A DNA stretch of 33,396 nucleotides. It comes from Chloroflexota bacterium (GTDB lineage Bacteria; Chloroflexota; Anaerolineae; Anaerolineales; Anaerolineaceae). Shown piece after piece: positions 1 to 7,973 of the stretch. The notes below the pieces were generated by a model. That model ran no database searches, had not been told where the DNA came from, and saw nothing but the letters and a program-made list of their open reading frames with translations. Each line of letters begins with the position of its first letter. The stretch's first letter is position 1. The DNA lies in the NCBI GenBank assembly GCA_012729755.1, contig JAAYCN010000033.1:1-33396 (forward strand). The letters run 5' to 3'. The position numbers and the translations under genes are program-made.

Positions 1-79
1 GTTATAGTTTTGATCAATATACACCTCGATGTCTTGATATCTTATCCCCCATAACTCCAGACATCGATCCCGATACAAC

Positions 80-223
80 TCATATGACTTTTCTAAAAAG
101 TGTATACCATGTGCTGGTCTCCTCACAAGCCATTTCCTCAACAACTTCTTCAACAGGGGCTTCCAAAGGTGTGCTTTCTTGTGGCTCTTCATTGTTTGCT
201 TCAAACGGTTTTTGATCACTCAT
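80..223 (-). CDS. small acidic hypothetical protein (47 aa)
   Basis: This frame starts with ATG directly behind a perfect Shine-Dalgarno (AGGAGG, 6 nt spacing) that overlaps the stop region of the YjiG-like gene upstream, so the two would be translated from one message. The product is about 47 residues, begins MSDQKPFEANNEE, is very rich in Glu in its first 33 residues, and ends in a short aromatic/basic tail (TWYTLFRKVI). No family is recognised. In E. coli a YjiH membrane protein accompanies YjiG, so this may be a truncated or frameshifted start of such a partner, but the sequence beyond the stop to the window edge shows no membrane segment in that frame. It could equally be a real small protein. 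The ribosome-binding site is the strongest support. Confidence 0.45.
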   Translation of the reverse strand: MSDQKPFEANNEEPQESTPLEAPVEEVVEEMACEETSTWYTLFRKVI

Positions 224-233
224 GTTACACCTC

Positions 234-896
234 CTAAGCAGCTTTCGCTGCTGCCCTTCTGTTTTTTTGCTTGATGATAAGTCGCATTAAGTTCGCCCCT
301 AATATCTTGAAAACCCATAAGAAAACGATAAGCGTGCCCAGAGGCAGCAATACGATAGGGAGCAAAGGCGCTTGTGTTCCAATCGTATTCAGAATCACCG
401 CTGACCCGGCATATTGATACGCAACAAAGATCGTTCGTTCATCGTCTGTAATATCACCTGCCTCATAATGCTGTTTCGTCATAAAAGATGCAATATCTGA
501 GCTGGTAAACGACGCCACAAACGCAATGCCAACGATTCCCGGGATGCCCAGCAGAGGCCTAAGGATTGGGTTGAATAGCTTTGCCGCGGCCTTCATCGCC
601 CCCATTTCTTCCACTACTTCGATGATACCGACAGCCAACATCACGGTAGGGATCAGAGTGAGCGTAAAGAGAAAACCTTCACGCGCACCTGTACCACCTT
701 TGCCCTGGAATATGCCAGCATCGCCAATCGTGCCGAACTTACCGATCAGATTGTTGAGGTCAAAGGCATTCCAAGGTTTAGGCAATTCTGTCATGACACC
801 AGAGAAAAGAATAATCAGGGCTATCAGGGCGATCCACGCACCGACCCCAATTTTCCCTATCTTATCTGTTGTCTGCACTTCTTTTGTCTTACTCAT
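234..896 (-). CDS. YjiG-like membrane protein with nucleoside-recognition (Gate) domain
   Basis: A 220-residue integral membrane protein. After a charged N-terminus there are hydrophobic segments at about residues 17-36, 73-95, 115-130 and 165-200. A Gate-type motif region (FVASFTSSDIASFM) and an Asn/Thr/Gly-rich stretch (NTIGTQAPLLPI) resemble the YjiG/SpmB nucleoside-recognition family. Members are thought to act as transporters or gates, but their substrate is not established. The gene follows the M20 peptidase by 12 nt and has a good ribosome-binding site (GGAGG). E. coli yjiH-yjiG sit next to iadA, a dipeptidase, so the peptidase pairing here parallels a known neighbourhood and hints at a role in peptide or amino-acid handling. 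That role is inference. Confidence 0.72.
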   Translation of the reverse strand: MSKTKEVQTTDKIGKIGVGAWIALIALIILFSGVMTELPKPWNAFDLNNLIGKFGTIGDAGIFQGKGGTGAREGFLFTLTLIPTVMLAVGIIEVVEEMGAMKAAAKLFNPILRPLLGIPGIVGIAFVASFTSSDIASFMTKQHYEAGDITDDERTIFVAYQYAGSAVILNTIGTQAPLLPIVLLPLGTLIVFLWVFKILGANLMRLIIKQKNRRAAAKAA

Positions 897-908
897 ACTG
901 GACCTCCA

Positions 909-2099
909 TTAAAAAGATAATTGGTTTAGATTAGCGATAATGGTGACAATGAATTTTGCTCTCTTGAAGAGCGTTTCCAATATCGCGTATTCCCGGGGTG
1001 TGTGGTTCCACTGGCCCTGAACCCCGAACGAACAGATAATCGGGGTACCAGCAATAGTTACATAAGATGCGTCCGAGCTTCCCCCCAATTGCAATCCTTC
1101 GATTTCGCCAAAACCATATTCTTTTGAGATCCTCGCGCAAAATGCCATGAATGTCCTGACATCATCAGTGGTTTCATAGGCATCCATCACATTGTAGCTT
1201 ACAAGTTCGGCTTTTGAACCTGGCGCGTAGCTGGTTTTAACAATCCGTTCGATTTCTTTATCGATGAAATCCTTCGCGTCCACCCTCGCGAACCGGATGT
1301 CTACCTCAAACTCGCAGCGCCCGGCTATTACATTGGACACTGTACCCCCTCGAATCACATTGGTACTGGCAGTGGTGCCGGTTTCCAGATTGGTTAATTT
1401 CCGGAACTCGAGAATCTTATAAGCAGCTTCTTCAATTGCGCAGACACCCTTCTCAAAATCATTGCCTGAGTGCGCCTCGACACCATCAACGCCTATTACG
1501 ATTCCGATTCTACCCTTCCTGCCGATACACAGGTTGCCAGTCGGAAGCCCTGTCTCCATGTTGAATGCACAAAAAGCACCCTTTGCCTCCTCCATCATCA
1601 ACTGGGCAGTATTTGCCTTGGCGTGACCAATTTCTTCATCACCCACATAGAGGATCTTTAGGGGTCTCTCTTTGTATCCGTTTTCCAACAGACATTTGAC
1701 GACATACAAAGAAATAACGATACCGCCTTTCATATCCAACGCGCCTGGTCCATAAACCTTCCCATCCTCAATCCTGAAGGGGTTATTTTCCAGAGTTCCT
1801 TGTTTAAAAACTGTGTCAAAGTGGCCAGAGAACACAACAGGTTCTGCGTCAACTTCTCCGTTCACAAGACCGACCACACCCTTCCCATTTGGTGAAGCAT
1901 CAATAAATCGACAATCGAAACCGAGTGAACTGAATTGATCATGTACCCACTGAGCTGCTCGGTTTACGTTCTCAGGCTCAAGGGATCCGCTTTCAATGCT
2001 AACAAGTGCTTCCCAATCTCTCACCATCGCGTCATGATGATCATCGATATAAGCGTAGCATTTCTCTAAAAAGTCAGGGGATATCTGTTTAGTATCTAT
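909..2099 (-). CDS. M20 family metallopeptidase (carboxypeptidase G2-like)
   Basis: A zinc-dependent M20 exopeptidase/deacylase. Metal-binding motifs are visible in order: SGHFDT, then GALDMKGG (bridging Asp), DEEIG (catalytic and metal Glu), METGLP, and WNHTPREY near the C-terminus supplying the last His. The central dimerisation domain lies between METGLP and QLGGSSD. Product specificity (dipeptides, carboxypeptidase G2-like substrates, acetylated amino acids) cannot be read from sequence. The first in-frame ATG is at 2027, but it lacks a ribosome-binding site and would remove a plausible N-terminus. Twenty-four codons further upstream an ATA codon (2097-2099) sits 6 nt after a perfect AAGGAGG, in frame with no stop between, so I chose that start (396 aa). 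It heads an operon with the YjiG-like gene. Confidence 0.8.
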   Translation of the reverse strand: MDTKQISPDFLEKCYAYIDDHHDAMVRDWEALVSIESGSLEPENVNRAAQWVHDQFSSLGFDCRFIDASPNGKGVVGLVNGEVDAEPVVFSGHFDTVFKQGTLENNPFRIEDGKVYGPGALDMKGGIVISLYVVKCLLENGYKERPLKILYVGDEEIGHAKANTAQLMMEEAKGAFCAFNMETGLPTGNLCIGRKGRIGIVIGVDGVEAHSGNDFEKGVCAIEEAAYKILEFRKLTNLETGTTASTNVIRGGTVSNVIAGRCEFEVDIRFARVDAKDFIDKEIERIVKTSYAPGSKAELVSYNVMDAYETTDDVRTFMAFCARISKEYGFGEIEGLQLGGSSDASYVTIAGTPIICSFGVQGQWNHTPREYAILETLFKRAKFIVTIIANLNQLSF

Positions 2100-2211
2100 G
2101 GTAAACCTCCTTGGAAAACTTTGGATGAACTGAACTAATGAACAATATTATGCTGTTGTCAAATTAGAACTTCTCAACTTGACTTATGGGAAAGGTGTTG
2201 GAGACACTTTA

Positions 2212-2240
2212 ATTATAAATAAAACTTAATTTCCTGACAA
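2212..2240 (-). promoter_or_regulatory. sigma70-like promoter for the M20 peptidase operon
   Basis: On the minus strand TTGTCA (2235-2240) is followed after exactly 17 nt by TATAAT (2212-2217), a near-consensus vegetative promoter. It would give a leader of about 100 nt before the ribosome-binding site at 2106-2112. The rest of the gap (about 2115-2440) is AT-rich and shows nothing else I can support. Confidence 0.6.
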
Positions 2241-2443
2241 TACTTTTAATACAATTGGTTTTTCCTTTAACACAATTTCCCCATATGTTTTCTGAAAGAT
2301 TTACAGGTAGCTCTTTTGATTATGATTCACATTGACCCACGACAGACTTGATATCTTACCAAAAATGGTCAGATCGATCGTTCTGCCCTCAACCTCTGAC
2401 AATCTCTAACCATACCCTGATTTCCCCCACCTGTAATTGAAAA

Positions 2444-2467
2444 GTGCCGGCCTAAGAAAGCCGGCAC
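2444..2467 (-). terminator. rho-independent terminator after the CoADR fusion gene
   Basis: GTGCCGGC (2444-2451) and GCCGGCAC (2460-2467) form an 8-bp GC-rich stem with an 8-nt loop. Read on the minus strand it is followed by TTTTC. It lies 17 nt beyond the stop of the large sulfur-transfer fusion gene. Confidence 0.75.
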
Positions 2468-2483
2468 GTGTTCACTCAGCTTC

Positions 2484-4970
2484 TTATATAAAGTAATGGG
2501 TATTGCTCTCGGTGGCGGAGGCGGCCATGGTGGCGACGCCAGCTACTTCAACTCCATCCAGCAATTCTTCGAGCTTGATGCCCATCAAGTCCATCGACAT
2601 CTGGCAAGCCAACAACCTGACTCCATTCGCTTGGGCCTGTTTGATCAATTCGGGCAGGGAGTCAACATGCTTTTGCTTCATGATGCCTTTGATCATACCC
2701 GTGCCCATGCCCATCATATGCATCTGCGACAGGGTCAGTTTGCGGGCGCCTCGCGGCATCATCCAGCCGAACATTTTCTCAATGAGATTCTTTTTTACAG
2801 CCGGCGGGTTGTCTTTGCGAAGGATGTTTAGACCCCAGAAGGTAAAGAACAGGGTCGCTTTTTGACCCATGGAAGCGAACCCGTTGGCGATGATCATCGC
2901 CGCCAGCGCCTTATCAAGATCGCCGGAAAATACAACCATGGTGAGATCCTTGGCCTGGCTGTTAGAGACGGCAGGCGCCTTCTCATCTTTCGCGGGCTGA
3001 GCGGTCAAGCCTTTTCGCACGCTCGCGGTGACCAGGCCATCTTTGATATTCAAAGCTAAAAGCGTGTTGCCGGTCGTGCGCGCCCAGGCGCCAACGTCGC
3101 TCGCGAAGCCCATGTCGGTGGCTTTCACATTGACCACATCGCCATTTTCCATTTCCTTAACCTGGTTATATAGCTTCAGGATCGGCCCGGGGCACTGAAG
3201 CCCGCAAGCGTCTAATTCATAATGTCGGTCAGAAAGCTGCTCAGAGGTCATTGGTTCATCTCCTATGATATCCGCGCAGATCGCCTGCGCATGGGTCGCG
3301 TCTTGTTTCACGGGCGCTTTTGCGCACTGATAGCTGCGGAAGCCGCCGGTAAGGTTGTAGGCGTCAAAGCCAAGCTGGCGTAAAGCGCGCACCGCGTAAT
3401 ATGAGCGCTGGCCGCCAGCGCAGTTCACAACCAGCTTCTTATCCTTTGGCAGCTCGTCGACGCGCGCTCTAAGCTGCTGCAGAGGGATATTGATTGAGCC
3501 GGGAATGTTGCCAATCGCCTGTTCTTCTTCCAGGCGCACGTCGAGACACTGCCACTGCGCCGGGTCGAGCTTCTCAACCTCATCCAGGTGCATAATCGGC
3601 ATGTCGCCGCGCAAGTTATTAGCCGCCTGAAAAGCGGCATTGTTGAGCGGGTCGCGCGCGGAGCTAAAAGGCGGAGCATAGCACAATTCGAGATCTTCGA
3701 GGTCAAACACAGTCAACCCACCGGTGATGGCTGCGGCAACCACATCAATGCGCTTTTCCACACCGCCTAAACCGACCGCCTGGGCGCCATAAACCCGGCC
3801 TTCGGGGCTGTAAAGCAGCTTGAGGGTTAACATGCTGGCGCCGGGATAATAACCGGCATGATGATTGTTGTGGACGGTCACGCTCTCGAAAGCAAGATCA
3901 GCCTGTTTCAGCGCTCTCGCGTTGAGACCAACCGCCGCCACAGTGAGGTCAAACACTTTGACGACTGAACTGCCAATCACGCCCTTGAAGGTAAGATCTT
4001 TGCGTCCGGCGATATGGTCGGCGGCGACACGTCCCTGTTTCGAGGCAGGGCCCGCCAAAGCCAGCGCGGTATCCTGACCGGTTATGCGATGCTTGACCTG
4101 AGCCGCGTCGCCTACCGCGTAAATGTCGGCATCTGAAGTTTGCATAAATTCGTTGGTGACGATGTGGCCGCGGGGACCCAGGGCGAGACCGGCGTCTTTA
4201 GCCAGGCGAGTCTCTGGCCGCACCCCAATCGCCAGAACTATCATATCGGCCGGCAGAGTCTTCCCGGACGCCAATGTCACTCGCAGGCTTTCGCCGCCCA
4301 CCGACTCGCCGGTAGATGAGATTGACTGCAAACCGTCGCCCAAGATCAGGCCTACCTGATGGAGGCCGAGGTGCTGATGGACGATGGCGGCGATTTCAGG
4401 GTCAACCGGCGCCATCACTTGCGGCAGCATTTCAACGATTGTCGTGTCCATCCCCGCTTCAGCCAGATTCTCAGCCACTTCCAGGCCGATAAAACCACCC
4501 CCTACTACTACTACCCGCTGTGGTTTGCGCTCAGCGATGTACGCCTTGATCGCGTCGAGTTCTGGAATGTTGTGAAGGACGAAAACACCAGGCAAGTCAA
4601 CACCCGGCAAGGGGGGCACGATCGGGATGGCGCCCGGCGCGAGTACCAGCTTGTCATAGCGCTCGCGATACTCCCGCCCGCTTGTCACCTCGCGCACAGT
4701 CACGGTTTTTTCAGCCCGGTTGACAGCGATAACTTCACTGTTGGGAACAGCGTCAATATTGAGGGTCGCCTTTAAATCTTCCGGCGTTGTCACCAGGAGT
4801 TGTTCGCGATTGGGGATTGTGCCTGAGAGATGATAGGGCAAGCCGCAATTGGCAAATGAAATATAGGGTCCGCGCTCAAACATCTTAATCTGAGCTTTCT
4901 CGTCCACCCGGCGCAGGCGCGCGGCTGTACTCGCGCCGCCAGCGACGCCGCCAACAATAACAACTTTCAT
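2484..4970 (-). CDS. CoA-disulfide reductase / rhodanese / TusA / DsrE-like fusion protein
   Basis: An 828-residue multidomain sulfur-transfer protein. Residues 1-450 form an FAD- and NAD(P)H-dependent disulfide reductase of the CoA-disulfide/persulfide reductase class. It has the FAD motif GGVAGG near residue 7, the single redox Cys in NCGLPY (Cys42), the second dinucleotide motif GGGFIGLE near 155 and the FAD motif YAVGDAA. A rhodanese domain follows (about 455-550) with active-site loop NCAGGQRS (Cys517). A TusA/SirA domain has the CxxxCPGP motif (Cys589, Cys593). A DsrE/F-like domain (about 670-828) has a conserved-looking Cys789 in LLACQMSM. The chain of Cys-bearing modules suggests persulfide sulfur is generated or reduced and relayed within one polypeptide. 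The start ATG overlaps the stop of the upstream ArsR gene by 4 nt, so the pair is translationally coupled. Substrate (CoA persulfide, polysulfide or other) is unproven. Confidence 0.9.
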   Translation of the reverse strand: MKVVIVGGVAGGASTAARLRRVDEKAQIKMFERGPYISFANCGLPYHLSGTIPNREQLLVTTPEDLKATLNIDAVPNSEVIAVNRAEKTVTVREVTSGREYRERYDKLVLAPGAIPIVPPLPGVDLPGVFVLHNIPELDAIKAYIAERKPQRVVVVGGGFIGLEVAENLAEAGMDTTIVEMLPQVMAPVDPEIAAIVHQHLGLHQVGLILGDGLQSISSTGESVGGESLRVTLASGKTLPADMIVLAIGVRPETRLAKDAGLALGPRGHIVTNEFMQTSDADIYAVGDAAQVKHRITGQDTALALAGPASKQGRVAADHIAGRKDLTFKGVIGSSVVKVFDLTVAAVGLNARALKQADLAFESVTVHNNHHAGYYPGASMLTLKLLYSPEGRVYGAQAVGLGGVEKRIDVVAAAITGGLTVFDLEDLELCYAPPFSSARDPLNNAAFQAANNLRGDMPIMHLDEVEKLDPAQWQCLDVRLEEEQAIGNIPGSINIPLQQLRARVDELPKDKKLVVNCAGGQRSYYAVRALRQLGFDAYNLTGGFRSYQCAKAPVKQDATHAQAICADIIGDEPMTSEQLSDRHYELDACGLQCPGPILKLYNQVKEMENGDVVNVKATDMGFASDVGAWARTTGNTLLALNIKDGLVTASVRKGLTAQPAKDEKAPAVSNSQAKDLTMVVFSGDLDKALAAMIIANGFASMGQKATLFFTFWGLNILRKDNPPAVKKNLIEKMFGWMMPRGARKLTLSQMHMMGMGTGMIKGIMKQKHVDSLPELIKQAQANGVRLLACQMSMDLMGIKLEELLDGVEVAGVATMAASATESNTHYFI

Positions 4971-5335
4971 AGATTCTCCTTTGGTTGAGGGTTGAGAATG
5001 AGATCAGCCTCGGCTTTGCGGTCACTTAGCTGTTGGCTTAATACCTGGCGCAAGATATCGATCGCCTTCAAGACGCGGTCGTCTGCCAGGGAATAATAAA
5101 TCGACGTGCCCTGCCGTCGTGTGTTGACCAGGCGATTCTCGCGCAGCACTGCCAGGTGTCGGCTGACCGTAGACTGCGGTTGGGCTAATTTTTCGGTCAG
5201 CTGGCTGACGGTTTGTTCACCATCAGCGAGCTGATAGAGCAGCAGCATGCGCTTTGGGTCGCCCATGGCAGGGCAAATATGCCGATGCAAGAGGTTGACT
5301 TCAGTTTCCAACGAACTATTCACTCGTTTATCCAC
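4967..5335 (-). CDS. ArsR-family transcriptional regulator
   Basis: A 122-residue winged-helix regulator. The ArsR core is clear: MGDPKRMLLLYQL (helix 1-2), SQLTEKLAQPQSTVSRHLAVLRE (recognition helix-turn-helix) and the wing GTSIYYSLAD. There is only one cysteine (Cys21, in HICPAMGD), so the two-Cys dithiol or trisulfide sensor seen in SqrR/BigR-type proteins and the CxC metal site of ArsR are both absent. What it senses is unknown, although coupling to the sulfur-transfer fusion gene (4-nt overlap) makes a sulfur or redox signal the likely guess. The start is GTG at 5335 without a Shine-Dalgarno. The next in-frame GTG is 4 codons later. It probably represses its own operon through the palindrome just upstream. 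Confidence 0.88.
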   Translation of the reverse strand: MDKRVNSSLETEVNLLHRHICPAMGDPKRMLLLYQLADGEQTVSQLTEKLAQPQSTVSRHLAVLRENRLVNTRRQGTSIYYSLADDRVLKAIDILRQVLSQQLSDRKAEADLILNPQPKENL

Positions 5336-5341
5336 ATTTAA

Positions 5342-5383
5342 ACATATTTATGTGAATAATATCACGAGACGCGAAAAACGCAA
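5342..5383 (-). promoter_or_regulatory. promoter and operator-like palindrome of the arsR-CoADR operon
   Basis: On the minus strand TTGCGT (5378-5383) and TATTAT (5356-5361) are 16 nt apart and form a plausible promoter. Directly after the -10 box lies the perfect inverted repeat ACATA-TT-TATGT (5342-5353), spanning the expected start of transcription and ending 6 nt before the GTG start. This is where an ArsR-type repressor would be expected to bind. The assignment is inferred from position and symmetry. Confidence 0.5.
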
Positions 5384-5490
5384 CCGTTTTATAGATGATT
5401 CTCTGTGTTTTTTTGCTTTGAACTCGGACGCCTTTGATGGCGTATACTGACCTCACCACAGGGTAATTGCTGTTGATGTTCGCTCATGTT

Positions 5491-5625
5491 CGTCTGCCAG
5501 TGTCAGTCCTCTTCCTGTTGCGCCTCTGCGGGGCCTCGACCCTCTCTGATCGGGAAGGAACAACGAAGCTTCTCTTTCAGACAAGCTGGCGAGCGCAGCG
5601 AGACTGAAGAGAGTGTTTTGATGTG
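5491..5625 (+). repeat. dispersed intergenic repeat, copy A
   Basis: Within the 460-bp gap before greA lies a stretch with recognisable similarity to 10307-10500. Its head (CGTCTGCCAGTGTCAG, then CCTCTTCC and GTTGC, 5491-5530) matches the second copy. Its tail TGAAGAG(A)GTGTTTTGATGTG (5605-5625) matches 10307-10327 with two differences. The middle contains GCGAGCGCAGCGAGA, and the CTCTTTCAG/CTGAAGAG arms (about 5572-5611) can pair. No protein is encoded convincingly on either strand. Confidence 0.5.
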
Positions 5626-5672
5626 TCTGTTGAACTCTGCTGGGATGGTGCTAAAAATATGCCGTGTTTTTT

Positions 5673-5702
5673 TTGCAGAGATATTCATAGTCATGCTATA
5701 AT
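5673..5702 (+). promoter_or_regulatory. greA: promoter for greA
   Basis: TTGCAG (5673-5678) and TATAAT (5697-5702), 18 nt apart, with the TGC extension in front of the -10 box (TGCTATAAT). The same TGCTATAAT string recurs before two other plus-strand genes in this window (10543-10551 and 14178-14186). Confidence 0.6.
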
Positions 5703-5727
5703 AAAAACCCGGCGTCGAGGAGGCATC

Positions 5728-5775
5728 ATGCTTTCAGAACGCCAATTACCATTAAGACCCCGCACAAGGGAGTAA
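5728..5775 (+). CDS. possible upstream leader ORF of greA (15 aa)
   Basis: A 16-codon frame (MLSERQLPLRPRTRE, stop TAA) starts 26 nt after the greA -10 box. It has a strong GAGGAGG ribosome-binding site 4-5 nt before its ATG, better than that of greA itself. It ends 23 nt before the greA ATG. It carries three Pro and four Arg codons among its last nine. It could be a leader peptide that adjusts greA translation, or simply a chance frame with a good Shine-Dalgarno. Confidence 0.35.
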   Translation: MLSERQLPLRPRTRE

Positions 5776-5798
5776 GAAGCAAGAAGGAAAATAGGGAA

Positions 5799-6263
5799 AT
5801 GCCAAGTTCATACTTAACCCGAGAGGGTTTTGAAAAGTTAGAGCAGGAGCTCGAATATCTGCGCTCAGAAAAGCGCAATGAGGTTGCGCGCCGCCTGCAA
5901 GAAGCTATGGAAGATGGCGAATTGATCGAGAACGCTGAATATGAAGACGCGAAAAATGAGCAGGCTTTCACCGAAGGCCGCATCAAAGACCTGGAATTGC
6001 TGCTCGCCAACGCCCAGATTATTGATGAGGAAGATAACGAGAAGCATCTGGTTCAGGTGGGTTCAACCGTTACCATTGTTGAAGACGACGGGGAGCCGGA
6101 AACTTATATGATCGTTGGCCCAGCTGAAGCCGACCCGCGCCAGCGGCGCATTTCGCACGAATCACCCATCGGCCACGCGTTAATCAATCACAAAGTTGGT
6201 GATAAGGTCAAAGTGGACGCACCAGGTGGCGCGTTCACAGTTCAAATCACCAAGATCGACTAA
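5799..6263 (+). CDS. greA: transcription elongation factor GreA
   Basis: At 154 residues this has the usual GreA length. The N-terminal antiparallel coiled coil (about residues 1-75) includes LTREGFEKLEQELEYL and the tip AMEDGELIENAEYEDAKNEQAF. The acidic residues at the tip (DGELIENAEYEDA) are those that enter the RNA polymerase secondary channel and stimulate transcript cleavage. The C-terminal FKBP-like domain shows VGSTVTIVEDD and ISHESPIGHALINHKVGD. GreA rescues backtracked polymerase. It is followed by a terminator hairpin and lysS, a pairing common in bacteria. The promoter at 5673-5702 gives a leader of about 90 nt. Confidence 0.97.
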   Translation: MPSSYLTREGFEKLEQELEYLRSEKRNEVARRLQEAMEDGELIENAEYEDAKNEQAFTEGRIKDLELLLANAQIIDEEDNEKHLVQVGSTVTIVEDDGEPETYMIVGPAEADPRQRRISHESPIGHALINHKVGDKVKVDAPGGAFTVQITKID

Positions 6264-6280
6264 GTTGGTTTGAAAAGTGA

Positions 6281-6311
6281 GCCCCACCTGACCAGAAGGT
6301 GGGGCGTTTTA
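6281..6311 (+). terminator. terminator or attenuator between greA and lysS
   Basis: GCCCCACCT (6281-6289) pairs with AGGTGGGGC (6297-6305), giving a 9-bp stem and 7-nt loop followed by GTTTTA. It lies 17 nt after the greA stop and only 22 nt before the lysS ATG, so lysS transcription must either read through it or start within a very short stretch. Confidence 0.75.
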
Positions 6312-6327
6312 TTGCTCAGAGGTGTTT

Positions 6328-7902
6328 ATGCTGCAGGATGAATTTAACGATATCGAGCGCAACCGCTACGAAAAAATGCTCGCGCTGCGAGAAGCCGGAA
6401 TCGAACCTTACCCCACACGCGTCATCAAGACTCACACGACCGCTGAGGCGATCGCCGCTTTTGAATCCGCGGAAAAGGCCGCCCAAGCCGCGGGTGAATC
6501 CGCGCTGGCTGAGCCGGTTAAGGCGACCCTGGCCGGGCGCCTGCGCGCCATCCGCAACATGGGCAAACTCAGCTTCGCGCATATCGAAGATCGCGACGGT
6601 AAAGTGCAGTTGCTTTTCAGACTGGACGAGCTTGGGGCTGAGCGATTAGCGCAGTTCGTGAACGATTTTGATCTGGGCGACTACATCGAAACCAGCGGTG
6701 AGATGTTCAGAACCCGCCGCGGTGAAGTCACTTTGCAGGTTATGAACTTCAAAATGATCGCCAAGGCGCTTTTGGTTTTGCCTGCTGACAAAGATGAGGT
6801 GGTCAATGGCGAAACCGTACGTCATTCCACGCTGACTGATCCTGAAATTCGCTTCAGGCAGCGTTATGTTGACTTAGCAGTGAACCCCGAAGTGCGTGAA
6901 ACTTTCAAAGTGCGTGCCGAGACGGTTAAAGCTTTGCGCAGCTTTTTGGATGAGCGAAGTTTCGTTGAGGTTGAGACGCCCATCCTCCAACCTGTTTATG
7001 GCGGCGCGGCCGCGAAGCCATTCACGACCTATCACAACCAACTCAAACAGGAGCTTTTCCTGCGCATCAGCTTTGAGCTTTATTTGAAACGTCTGGTGGT
7101 GGGCGGTATCGACCGCGTTTATGAGATCGGCCGCGACTTCCGCAATGAAGGTGTGTCATTCAAACACAACCCCGAATTTACCCAGCTCGAATTCTACATG
7201 GCGTATGCTGATTACCTGACGATTATGGAGCTGACCGAGCAAATGGTTTCGGAAGTGGCGCAAAAAGTTTTGGGCACCCAGATCATTCGTTTTGACGGCC
7301 ACGAGATCGACCTGACACCCCCCTGGCGCCGATTGACCATCCGCCAGGGACTGATCGAACAGGCGGGGGTTGACATCAATGATTACCCGACAGCCGAAGC
7401 GCTTTCAGCGGTGCTGAAAGAAAAAGGCATCGCGCACAAGCCCGACGCCCCCCGCGGCAAGCTGATCGGCCTGCTCATGGAAGAGTATCTTGAACCGACG
7501 CTGATTCAGCCAACCTTCCTGATGGATTATCCGCGCGATATTTCGCCTCTCGCCAAAAACGTGCCCGGAGACCCCAACACAGTTGAACGCTTTGAGGGCT
7601 TCATCGCCGGGGTCGAATTGTGCAACGCTTTCACCGAACTCAATGACCCCATTGAGCAGCAGAACCGTTTTATCGAGATGGGCCGCGCTTATGCCAGCGA
7701 TGACGAAGAGCGTCATCCATTGGATGAAGACTTTGTGCGCGCGTTGGCTTACGGCATGCCGCCAACCGGCGGTTTCGGCATGGGCGTTGATCGGCTGGTG
7801 ATGTTCCTCACCGGCAACCATAACATCCGTGAGGTCATTCTCTTCCCTCACCTGCGCAGCACACGCGAAGAAGACGAAGAGACAAAAACCGACACCAAAT
7901 GA
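6328..7902 (+). CDS. lysS: lysyl-tRNA synthetase, class II
   Basis: A 524-residue class II lysyl-tRNA synthetase that charges tRNA-Lys. An N-terminal OB-fold anticodon-binding domain (about 55-150) includes [21 protein letters not shown]. The catalytic domain has motif 1 around [17 protein letters not shown], motif 2 [20 protein letters not shown] and motif 3 [15 protein letters not shown] prefer the ATG at 6328 ([16 protein letters not shown]) because AGAGG at 6318-6322 lies 5 nt before it. A GTG two codons upstream overlaps that site. The insertion [23 protein letters not shown] is typical of the family. Confidence 0.97.
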   Translation: MLQDEFNDIERNRYEKMLALREAGIEPYPTRVIKTHTTAEAIAAFESAEKAAQAAGESALAEPVKATLAGRLRAIRNMGKLSFAHIEDRDGKVQLLFRLDELGAERLAQFVNDFDLGDYIETSGEMFRTRRGEVTLQVMNFKMIAKALLVLPADKDEVVNGETVRHSTLTDPEIRFRQRYVDLAVNPEVRETFKVRAETVKALRSFLDERSFVEVETPILQPVYGGAAAKPFTTYHNQLKQELFLRISFELYLKRLVVGGIDRVYEIGRDFRNEGVSFKHNPEFTQLEFYMAYADYLTIMELTEQMVSEVAQKVLGTQIIRFDGHEIDLTPPWRRLTIRQGLIEQAGVDINDYPTAEALSAVLKEKGIAHKPDAPRGKLIGLLMEEYLEPTLIQPTFLMDYPRDISPLAKNVPGDPNTVERFEGFIAGVELCNAFTELNDPIEQQNRFIEMGRAYASDDEERHPLDEDFVRALAYGMPPTGGFGMGVDRLVMFLTGNHNIREVILFPHLRSTREEDEETKTDTK

Positions 7903-7911
7903 AGATCGGAA

Positions 7912-7947
7912 AACACTCAGGCCGTTGAAATCAACGGCCTGAGTGTT
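7912..7947. terminator. bidirectional terminator between lysS and cdsA
   Basis: A perfect 17-bp inverted repeat, AACACTCAGGCCGTTGA (7912-7928) and TCAACGGCCTGAGTGTT (7931-7947), with only AA between the arms. It sits between the convergent ends of lysS and cdsA. On the plus strand it ends in TTCCTT; on the minus strand it ends in TTTTCC. Confidence 0.85.
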
Positions 7948-7973
7948 CCTTGACCCTTACATCCCCAACACAA

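Noticed and set aside
2496-4775. Several plus-strand open frames opposite the CoADR fusion gene
   Set aside because: All are antisense to conserved, motif-bearing coding sequence and follow from its GC-rich codon bias.
6322-6327. GTG start for lysS two codons upstream
   Set aside because: It overlaps the AGAGG ribosome-binding site that serves the ATG at 6328.
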